DNA of 64,000 nucleotides, from assembly GCA_900316285.1 (NCBI GenBank), contig ONCG01000018.1, forward strand, positions 1 to 64,000, in the 5' to 3' direction. Within the stretch, counting starts at the first letter, position 1, and each line of letters begins with the position of its first letter. Under the pieces are notes generated by a model. That model was not told the origin of the DNA. It did no database searches and saw only the letters and a program-made list of their open reading frames with translations. Position numbers and translations under genes: made by a program. The stretch is from an uncultured Prevotellaceae bacterium (GTDB taxonomy: Bacteria; Bacteroidota; Bacteroidia; Bacteroidales; Bacteroidaceae). Shown here piece by piece: positions 31,702 to 38,713 of this stretch.

Positions 31702-32844
31702 CTATGCACCAAGCGTCCGACGGAATTTTTGCATGAACTCATCGGCATTGGCCTTCGTCAGGCAGAGCGGCGGCAGCAGGCGCAGGGTGTTGGTTCCAGC
31801 GCAGCCGGTGAACACATGTTCCTCGTGGATGAGACGACTGCGGATGTCCTTGTGCGGAACACTCAGGTCGATACCAATCATCAGACCACGGCCGCGCACA
31901 TCGGTGATGAGGTCCGGACGTTCGGCCTGCAGCGCCTTCAGCTGTTCGATGAGATAGGTTCCCACCACGTCGGCATTCTCAACAAGCTTTTCTTCCTCCA
32001 TGACATCGAGCACCGAGAGGGCTGCAGCACATGCGAGGTGGTTACCGCCAAAGGTGGTTCCCAACTGTCCGTATTCGGCTTTGAAGTCGGGCGAGATGAG
32101 AACGGCACCCATGGGGAAGCCGTTGGCGATGCCCTTGGCGACGGTGATGATGTCAGGACGGATGCCCAGCCACTGGTGGGCGAAGAACTTTCCGGAGCGG
32201 CCGTAGCCACACTGTATCTCATCGCAGATGAGTACCACGCCGAATCGCTTGCAGGCATAGGCCAGCTCTTGTGCAAACAGCGGCTTCACCATTTGTATGC
32301 CGCCCACGCCCTGGATGCATTCGAGGATGACAGCCGTGATGCCACCTTTCACCATCTCGCGCACCCATGCCTCAATATCGTTCAGCGGCAGGAACTTCGC
32401 ATGGTGGTTGTCGTTGATGGGAGCTACAATCTTCGGATTGTTGCTCATCTCTACAGCCAGCGATGTGCGGCCGTGGAAGGCCTTGTGGGCGGTGAGCACG
32501 CGGACGTAGCCGGTCTTGAACGAAGCCAACTTCAAGGCGTTCTCGTTTGCTTCGGCACCGCTGTTCACAAGGAACAGCTGGTAGTCGTCGTAGCCCGAGA
32601 TTTTTCCCAGTCGCTCTGCCAACTGCTTTTGCAGGGGGTTGATGATGGAATTGCTGTAGAATCCCAACTTGTTGATTTGCTCGGTGACGGCCTTGACGTA
32701 GTGCGGATGCGAGTGGCCGATGCTGATGACGGCATGTCCGCCATAGAGATCGAGGTACTCCTGCCCTTTGTCGTCGTAGACGTGGCAGCCCTTGCCTTCA
32801 ACGATATTAATGTCGAAAAGAGGATAAACGTCGTATAAGTTCAT
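31702..32844 (-). CDS. argD: Acetylornithine / succinylornithine aminotransferase
   Basis: A 380-residue class-III PLP aminotransferase for ornithine synthesis. Motifs: NSGAEANENALKLA, LICDEIQCGYGRSGKFFAHQ and the PLP lysine in ITVAKGIANGFPMGA. It lies 34 bp after argC. Given the neighbouring carbamoyltransferase type, the substrate may be the N-succinyl derivative. Confidence 0.92.
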   Translation of the reverse strand: MNLYDVYPLFDINIVEGKGCHVYDDKGQEYLDLYGGHAVISIGHSHPHYVKAVTEQINKLGFYSNSIINPLQKQLAERLGKISGYDDYQLFLVNSGAEANENALKLASFKTGYVRVLTAHKAFHGRTSLAVEMSNNPKIVAPINDNHHAKFLPLNDIEAWVREMVKGGITAVILECIQGVGGIQMVKPLFAQELAYACKRFGVVLICDEIQCGYGRSGKFFAHQWLGIRPDIITVAKGIANGFPMGAVLISPDFKAEYGQLGTTFGGNHLACAAALSVLDVMEEEKLVENADVVGTYLIEQLKALQAERPDLITDVRGRGLMIGIDLSVPHKDIRSRLIHEEHVFTGCAGTNTLRLLPPLCLTKANADEFMQKFRRTLGA

Positions 32845-32878
32845 AATGGGAAGTTTAGAAATTGTGATGTAGTGATGT

Positions 32879-33901
32879 TTAGAATGCGCTCGCCTTCAGT
32901 CGCAGACCAGTGGTCTCGTCGAGGCCGAACATGATGTTCATGTTCTCTACGGCCTGTCCCACAGCGCCCTTCAGCAGGTTGTCGATGCAGGACGTGACGA
33001 GGAGCTTGTTGCCGAAGACGTCGGCATGAACCAGACACTTGTTGGTGTTTACCACCTGCTTCATGTCGATGGAACGTTGGCTGTAGTGCGTGAACGGCTC
33101 GCCGGCATAGAACTGTTCGTAGGCGGCAACGTAATCGTTGCCCGAAGAAGAGGCATCGGTCGATGAAGGCTGTGGCAGGTGGACGACAACCGTGGCGAAA
33201 ATGCCGCGGGCGAAGTCGCCGCGATAAGGGATAAAGTCGATGCTTGGGCCGTCGGGCGAGCCGATGAGCGGCAGGGTGGGGAAGTCTTGCTGCTGCAACT
33301 GATTGAGCGACTGGCAGATTTCCGGCACATGCTGGTGCTGGAAAGGCTTGTAGATGCTCATGTTGCCCATGCGCCACGAGAAATGAGTGGTGGCCTGTGG
33401 GCGCTGACCGGCACCGGTGGAGCCCGTGATGGCATTCACGCTGATGTCGCTCACGAGCAGTCCCTGACGGGCAGCAGGCAGCAAGGCCAGCTGGATGCAT
33501 GTGGCGAAACAGCCGGGGTTGGCCACGTGGCGCGCCTGGCGGATAGCCTCGCGGTTCAGCTCAGGCAGTCCGTAGACGTAGTCGTGGTCGCCTTTCAGCC
33601 GGAAGTCCTGTGCCAGGTCGATAATCCTGACGTGTTCCGGGATGGTGTGTTCCTGCAGGAACTGTTCGCTCTTTCCATGACCGAAGCAGAAAAACACAAC
33701 ATCCACGTCGTCGAAAGGCATCGACGACGTGAATGTCATATTACACTCGCCAAGCAGTCCCCCGTGCACGTCGCTGACGAGGTTGCCGGCATTACTTTCG
33801 CTGTTGATGAACTTCAACTCGGCCTCGGGGTGGTTGATGAGCAGGCGGATGAGTTCGCCGGCTGTGTAGCCAGCCCCGCCGAGGATTCCAATCTTAATCA
33901 T
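32879..33901 (-). CDS. argC: N-acyl-gamma-glutamyl-phosphate reductase
   Basis: A 340-residue NADPH-dependent reductase for arginine synthesis. Seen: MIKIGILGGAGYTAGELIRL with the GxxGxxG nucleotide site, and the catalytic Cys in VANPGCFATCIQLALLPA. There is a slightly longer loop with SSTDASSSGNDYVA around the middle. It is part of the argG-pspC-argC-argD run. Confidence 0.93.
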   Translation of the reverse strand: MIKIGILGGAGYTAGELIRLLINHPEAELKFINSESNAGNLVSDVHGGLLGECNMTFTSSMPFDDVDVVFFCFGHGKSEQFLQEHTIPEHVRIIDLAQDFRLKGDHDYVYGLPELNREAIRQARHVANPGCFATCIQLALLPAARQGLLVSDISVNAITGSTGAGQRPQATTHFSWRMGNMSIYKPFQHQHVPEICQSLNQLQQQDFPTLPLIGSPDGPSIDFIPYRGDFARGIFATVVVHLPQPSSTDASSSGNDYVAAYEQFYAGEPFTHYSQRSIDMKQVVNTNKCLVHADVFGNKLLVTSCIDNLLKGAVGQAVENMNIMFGLDETTGLRLKASAF

Positions 33902-33918
33902 TCAATGTTTGGGTGCAC

Positions 33919-34110
33919 TTAGCTCTTCGGCATGATGATCCACAATACGATGTAGATCAGCAAGCCTGGGAAGCCAGCGCTGAAGAGGCTCAGCAGCAGA
34001 TAGATGATCCTGACCATTGCAGGATCCCAATCGAAGTAGTCTGCAATACCGCCGCAAACGCCGGCAATCCAACGGTCGCTCGACCGTAAAAGTTTCTTTC
34101 CTGTTGCCAT
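33919..34110 (-). CDS. Small PspC-domain membrane protein
   Basis: 63 residues, essentially just a PspC domain: KLLRSSDRWIAGVCGGIADYF, then DWDPAMVRIIYLLLSLFSAG, then a second hydrophobic stretch. PspC-like proteins are linked to phage-shock or envelope stress. Its place between argG and argC is not explained by function; it is 17 bp upstream of argC and probably co-transcribed. Confidence 0.88.
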   Translation of the reverse strand: MATGKKLLRSSDRWIAGVCGGIADYFDWDPAMVRIIYLLLSLFSAGFPGLLIYIVLWIIMPKS

Positions 34111-34190
34111 AATCTTATCTCCTTTTGTTGGTTGTTTCTGACTGTTAGACGAAGCAACCGACGAAAAGGTTGCATGAGAGAGTTTTTTTT

Positions 34191-34390
34191 TATAGTTAAT
34201 AGTGAAAAGTGATGAGTGTATAGTTTATGATTACTCTTTCTTGCGAGAGTTTACAATTGTTCTTTCAGGGGGGAATTACAATTGTTCTCTCTTGCGTGAG
34301 TCTGTGATTGCTCTTTCAAACATGAGGTACAAGCAGTCGAGGCAAATCATAAACTATTCACTATAAACTCTTCACTCTTCACTATAGACT
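34191..34390. repeat. Gene-less inverted-repeat cassette with S23-type edges (TTCACTA arms)
   Basis: Left arm 34191-34226 (ATAGTTAATAGTGAAAAGTG in part) leads into TATGATTACTCTTTCT at 34225-34240. That is the same 15-16 bases that open the S23 cassette at 5.7 kb read on the minus strand. The right edge AAATCATAAACTATTCACTA starts at 34344 and the arm runs to 34390, next to the argG stop codon. The interior (about 110 bp) has three ATTGTTCT or ATTGCTCT repeats and no gene. Confidence 0.65.
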
Positions 34391-35594
34391 ATCGTTTTTC
34401 GTCGGGATGGATACCGTAGTAGACACGAAGCGGCGTAGAAAGCACCTTGATGAAGCCCTTCGCCTCGTCGGCTGTCCAGCCGTGTTGCATCTCGCCATAT
34501 TCGCCGAGCTTCGACTTCTGCAGGTCGCAGGGAGAGTCGACGCCCACCGTTTCAAATCCGTACGGGCGCAGGCGGAGGATTGCCGTGCCGTTCACATTGC
34601 GCTGACTCGACGTGAGCATCGCCTCGATGTCGGGCATGACAGGCTCCAAGTACTGGCTTTCATGCAGGAACATGCCGTACCACTGGCTGACCTGGTCCTT
34701 CCAATACTGCTGCCACTTCGAGAGCGTAGACTTCTCCAGCAGGCGGTGAGCCTCGATGATCAGCTTCGGAGCAGCGGCCTCGAAGCCCACGCGACCCTTG
34801 ATGCCGATGATGGTATCGCCAACATTGCAGTCGCGGCCGATGGCATAGCTCGCGCCAATCTCTTCAATCTTCTGGATGGCTTTCACCTTGTCGCTGAACG
34901 CTTCGCCGTTGACTGCCGCAATCTCTCCCTTGTCGAAGGTGATTTTCAGCAGCGTTTCGGGCTCCTCGGCGGTGACGTGTTTCAGGTAAGCCTCTTCGGG
35001 CAAGCCCTGTGAGGGGTCGAGAAGCTCGCCGCCACAGATGCTCGTTCCCCAGATGCCTACGTTGTAGGAGTACTTCAACTTGGCAAAGTCGGCAGTAAAG
35101 CCGTGCTCGTTCAGATAGTCCACCTCTTCCTGTCGCGACAGCTTCTCGTCGCGTGTCAGGGTGATGATCTCCACTCCCGGTGCCATCACGAGGAACGTCA
35201 TGTCGAAGCGAATCTGGTCGTTGCCGGCACCCGTCGAGCCGTGAGCGATGGCATCGGCACCAATCTCGTTGGCATAACGAGCAATGGCCAGAGCCTGGAA
35301 GATGCGCTCGCTCGAAACGGAGATGGGATAGCAGTTGTTGCGCATGACGTTGCCGAAAATCATGTAGCGCAGCGACTTCTCGTAGTATTCCTGCGTCACG
35401 TCGAGCGTCACATATTGAACGGCGCCGAGCCGGTAGGCATTCTCCTCGTTCTTCTTCAGCTGTTCATCGCTGAAACCACCCGTGTTGGCACAGGCGGCAT
35501 ACACTTCGTAGCCCTCCTGCGCCAGACGCATCACCGTATAGGATGTGTCGAGTCCGCCGCTAAAGGCCACTACCACTTTTTTCTTCTTATCCAT
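34389..35594 (-). CDS. argG: Argininosuccinate synthase
   Basis: A 401-residue enzyme joining citrulline and aspartate with ATP. The PP-loop AFSGGLDTSYTVMRLA is at about 9-24, followed by GSTGAGNDQIRFD and SYNVGIWGTSICGGELLDP. Full length and closely similar in layout to the family. It is separated from the upstream GNAT gene by a 22-bp array. Confidence 0.95.
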   Translation of the reverse strand: MDKKKKVVVAFSGGLDTSYTVMRLAQEGYEVYAACANTGGFSDEQLKKNEENAYRLGAVQYVTLDVTQEYYEKSLRYMIFGNVMRNNCYPISVSSERIFQALAIARYANEIGADAIAHGSTGAGNDQIRFDMTFLVMAPGVEIITLTRDEKLSRQEEVDYLNEHGFTADFAKLKYSYNVGIWGTSICGGELLDPSQGLPEEAYLKHVTAEEPETLLKITFDKGEIAAVNGEAFSDKVKAIQKIEEIGASYAIGRDCNVGDTIIGIKGRVGFEAAAPKLIIEAHRLLEKSTLSKWQQYWKDQVSQWYGMFLHESQYLEPVMPDIEAMLTSSQRNVNGTAILRLRPYGFETVGVDSPCDLQKSKLGEYGEMQHGWTADEAKGFIKVLSTPLRVYYGIHPDEKR

Positions 35595-35651
35595 TGTAGT
35601 CTTTATCTTTAATGTTATCTTATTCCGTTTTCACGTGTCTAAAGTCGCTAA

Positions 35652-35893
35652 ATGCATGCTCCGGTGCGGCTAGAGTTATCGTCTGGTGTTCGTAAAGCAT
35701 TGCTTTGATGTCAGTAGAGCATTGACATTGAAAAGTAAATTAACTTAATTTGTGCGGTAAATTAACTTAATTTGCTCAGTAAATTAACTTAATTTGGTCG
35801 GTAAAATAACTTAATTTACTACACAAATTAACTTAATTTACTTCACAAACTCAATTAATTTGCAAAACCAGCGTAATGCTTCCGTTGCACGAA
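35652..35893. repeat. 22-bp-period array (AGCATTGCT then TTAACTTAATTT themes)
   Basis: Eleven units of exactly 22 bp, with starts at 35652, 35674, 35696, 35718, 35740, 35762, 35784, 35806, 35828, 35850 and 35872. Units 5-9 carry the dyad AAATTAA-C-TTAATTT; the outer ones carry GCATTGC- or AATGCT-type cores. The TTAACTTAATTT theme recurs in the array at 56.64 kb. No gene is seen between 35595 and 35968. Confidence 0.85.
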
Positions 35894-35968
35894 GTGGTTG
35901 CTCTTGTCGCTTCAAGGCAATGCTCCACCGTGTCGGGACATGCGAGATAGCGCCGTCGAACTGCAGCC

Positions 35969-36565
35969 TTATCGCTTTCCGTCGATGCTTCTGATGCGCT
36001 GCAGCACGTCGTCGGGAATCTTTGCGGGCAAGTGTTCTTCGGGATCGTAGAGCATAGCGGTGCAGATGCAGTAGCGACGGTTGGTGCGCTGGAGCACGTC
36101 GAAGTTGATGCAACCCTCGCAGCCGCGCCAGAAAGCCTCATCGTCGGTGAGGTCGGCGAAGGTGACCGGCTGATAGCCCAGCCGTGTGTTCATCGCCATC
36201 ACGGCTGCTCCGCTGGTGAGCGAGAAAATCTTGGCGTGTGGCCAACGGGTGCGTGCCAGTGTGAAAGTGAGGTCTTTGATGCGACGGGCAATGCCCAGTC
36301 CGCGAAAGTCGGGATGCACGATGAGTCCCGACGTGGTGACATACTGCTTGTTACCCCAAGTCTCGATGTAGCTGAAACCAGCGAAGCGGTCGCCGCTGAG
36401 CGCGATGACGGCCTTTGCCTCGCGCATCTTCGTCGCCAGATATTCATGGCTACGCTTGGCAATACCCGTGCCGCGCACCTTGGCTGCTTCTTCGATGGTT
36501 GTGAGAATCGTGTCGATGTATTTCTCGTGAGAGGCATCGGCAACCATAACAGTGATTTCTTTCAT
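35969..36565 (-). CDS. GNAT-family N-acetyltransferase in the arginine cluster
   Basis: A 198-residue acetyltransferase. The CoA-binding loop region is VHPDFRGLGIARRIKDLTF, followed by KIFSLTSGAAVMAMNTRLGY, where the cofactor-contact helix is expected. A Cys-rich stretch near the end (GCEGCINFDVL and RRYCICTAML) is unusual. It sits between argR and argG. No classical argA or argJ is visible in the window, so this protein is a candidate for the missing N-acylglutamate synthase step; that is inference from position only. Confidence 0.8.
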   Translation of the reverse strand: MKEITVMVADASHEKYIDTILTTIEEAAKVRGTGIAKRSHEYLATKMREAKAVIALSGDRFAGFSYIETWGNKQYVTTSGLIVHPDFRGLGIARRIKDLTFTLARTRWPHAKIFSLTSGAAVMAMNTRLGYQPVTFADLTDDEAFWRGCEGCINFDVLQRTNRRYCICTAMLYDPEEHLPAKIPDDVLQRIRSIDGKR

Positions 36566-36657
36566 GTGATTGTTCTCCTGAAAAATCTTTCTACCGTTAA
36601 TAAACTAAACCTCCTTTTGTGTTGGCAAATGGTGGTTATGAGTTACTCCTACTACAG

Positions 36658-37137
36658 TCAGTCCTTGAGTGTCGGGATGATGGCGCTCAGACTCTTGATG
36701 ACGTCCTTGCGGTTGCTGCCCTCCTTGATGATCAGCAAAATGGTGTCGTCGCCGGCAACCGTGCCCAACAGGTCGGGCATGTCGGCATTGTCGATGTTGT
36801 AGGCGATGAGGCTGGCATAGCCCGGACGGGTCTTGATGACGCCGAGATTGCCAGAGAAATTAATGGACAAGTAGCCCGGCGACTCCAGCATCTCGCGAGC
36901 CGTCTGGGTGCTGCGCACGCGCTTGTACATCGTTTCGTTGGGCAGCACATAGACATATTTGCCATTCATCGACGCTGCCTTCGCCACCTTCAGTTGCTTC
37001 AAGTCGCGACTCAAGGTTGCCTGCGTGAGCTGGAAACCTTCCTGTTTCAGTTCCTGTAGGAGTTCCTCCTGACTGCCCAACTCCTTGCTTGAGATGAGCA
37101 TCTTCAGTGTTTCAATTCTGTTGTTCTTGACTTTCAT
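36658..37137 (-). CDS. argR: Arginine repressor
   Basis: A 159-residue ArgR: winged-helix N-terminus (NRIETLKMLISSKELGSQEE, then FQLTQATLSRDLKQLKV) and C-terminal arginine-binding domain ending VAGDDTILLIIKEGSNRKDV, with the characteristic GDDT. The start at 37137 fits the promoter at 37165-37172. As the first gene of the arginine block it probably controls the genes that follow. Confidence 0.94.
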   Translation of the reverse strand: MKVKNNRIETLKMLISSKELGSQEELLQELKQEGFQLTQATLSRDLKQLKVAKAASMNGKYVYVLPNETMYKRVRSTQTAREMLESPGYLSINFSGNLGVIKTRPGYASLIAYNIDNADMPDLLGTVAGDDTILLIIKEGSNRKDVIKSLSAIIPTLKD

Positions 37138-37164
37138 AAGTGTATAAATATGCTTTAGCGGGTG

Positions 37165-37172
37165 CAAATATA
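37165..37172 (-). promoter_or_regulatory. -7 promoter box for argR
   Basis: CAAATATA on the plus strand is TATATTTG on the minus strand, 28 bp upstream of the argR start. TTGCATAAAAATTC nearby (about 37203-37216) resembles half or more of an ARG box, so self-regulation is possible but not proven. Confidence 0.55.
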
Positions 37173-37266
37173 CGCAATTTAATGCAAACTCGCAAATAAT
37201 ATTGCATAAAAATTCCCGCTTCATAATTATTTTTATATTTTGCTTGTCTATTTATAGATTTTTTGC

Positions 37267-37274
37267 TAACTTTG
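37267..37274 (+). promoter_or_regulatory. -7 promoter box for the GH28-SusC-SusD operon
   Basis: TAACTTTG matches the consensus, 52 bp upstream of the GH28-like start. The four genes to 44138 follow with gaps of 1-24 bp, so this may drive all of them. Confidence 0.65.
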
Positions 37275-37325
37275 CAACCGTTTAAATTTCCGCGCGTATA
37301 TATAAAGAGGTATAAATAAAGAACC

Positions 37326-38708
37326 ATGAAGAGAATCTTTTCTTTATGTTGTTTGTTCTCGGTTGTCGTGTGCCTGTACTCGCAACAGGTCTACGATGTG
37401 ACGGCCTACGGAGCCGTGGGCGACGGTGTGACCGACGATGCTGCGGCCATTCAGCAGGCCATTGATGCCTGTTCGGAGCAGGGTGGCGGCTCGGTGCTGT
37501 TCCCCCGCAACCACACTTTCCTCTCCGGACCGGTGCAACTGAAGTCGAATATCGACCTACATCTAGAGGCCACGGCGGTGCTGAAGGCCAATCCCGATGA
37601 GAGTATCTATCAGCTCAGCGCCTTTGGCGAGAATCGCGGCGAGGGCATGTTGTGGCTTTGGGCGAAGGATGCAGAGAATATCACCATCTCCGGACGTGGC
37701 ACCATTCACGGCAACGGCATTCGTTTCATGGGTGCCGAACTCAGCGACTCGTACGAACTGAAGCCTCTCAAAGACCCGTCGTTCGACCCCCGTCCGCATG
37801 TGCTGACATTGACCAATGTGCAAAATGTTGTCATTCGCGACGTAACCATCACCGAGGGAGCCTATTGGACGGTGCATCTCGTGGGCTGCGACGGTGCTGT
37901 GATCGACGGCATCCAGTTGCTCAACAACCTGAAGATACGAAATGGCGATGGCATCGACCTCGACCACTCGAAGAATGTGCGCATCGCCAACTGCTACATC
38001 ACCTCTGGTGACGACTGCATCTGCCTGAAGAACCGCCGCGAGAGTGAGCAGTATGGCTCGTGCCATGATATCGTGGTGACAAACTGCGTGATGGCATCGC
38101 GTTCGTGTGCCATCAAGATTGGATCGGAAAACATGGATTCTATCTATAATGTGTTGTTCGATAACTGCATCATCACACGCTCCAATCGCGGACTGGGCAT
38201 TCAGAACCGCGACGAGGGAACGGTTAGCGACGTGACGTTCTCGAACATCCAGCTGGACTGCCGCCTGTGGTCGGATGTGTGGTGGGGTAAGGCTGAGCCT
38301 ATCTACGTAACCTCCTATCCGCGTGCTAACGGCAACCACAAGGATGCCAACTGGCGATTCCCGAAGGGACAGATTGAAGGCCGATGTGGCGAGGTGTCGC
38401 GCATCCGCTTCTATAACATCACAGCCACGAGCGAGAACGGCTGCTTCATCGGTGGCGACACACCCGACAAGGTGAACAACATCTCGCTCAACAATGTGAA
38501 TCTGACCATGCGCAAACTGACGCGTTATGCCGGCGGTCAGTACGACAAGCGCCCCTGCAAGGGCGAAGGCTTCGTCAGCGGAAAGGTGCATGGCGTCTAC
38601 GTCGAGCAGGCTCGCGACGTGCAGGTGGAAGGCCTGCACGTTGACTGGGGTCGCGATGCGTTCCCCAATAAAGGAGAAAATATATTTTTTAATCAACCTA
38701 ATCAATAA
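37326..38708 (+). CDS. Secreted GH28-like (polygalacturonase-fold) protein
   Basis: A 460-residue protein with a signal peptide (MKRIFSLCCLFSVVVCLYSQ) and a right-handed beta-helix starting YDVTAYGAVGDGVTDDAAAI. The catalytic-Asp motifs are NGDGIDLDHS and SGDDCICLKN. The usual GHG motif is replaced by SRSCAIKIG and the RIK motif by RGLGIQN, so it is a divergent member whose substrate need not be polygalacturonate. It is 5 bp upstream of the SusC gene and shares its promoter. Confidence 0.85.
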   Translation: MKRIFSLCCLFSVVVCLYSQQVYDVTAYGAVGDGVTDDAAAIQQAIDACSEQGGGSVLFPRNHTFLSGPVQLKSNIDLHLEATAVLKANPDESIYQLSAFGENRGEGMLWLWAKDAENITISGRGTIHGNGIRFMGAELSDSYELKPLKDPSFDPRPHVLTLTNVQNVVIRDVTITEGAYWTVHLVGCDGAVIDGIQLLNNLKIRNGDGIDLDHSKNVRIANCYITSGDDCICLKNRRESEQYGSCHDIVVTNCVMASRSCAIKIGSENMDSIYNVLFDNCIITRSNRGLGIQNRDEGTVSDVTFSNIQLDCRLWSDVWWGKAEPIYVTSYPRANGNHKDANWRFPKGQIEGRCGEVSRIRFYNITATSENGCFIGGDTPDKVNNISLNNVNLTMRKLTRYAGGQYDKRPCKGEGFVSGKVHGVYVEQARDVQVEGLHVDWGRDAFPNKGENIFFNQPNQ

Positions 38709-38713
38709 CAATT

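Noticed and set aside
31729-32838. 369-codon plus-strand open frame
   Set aside because: Antisense shadow of argD, which carries all PLP-enzyme motifs.
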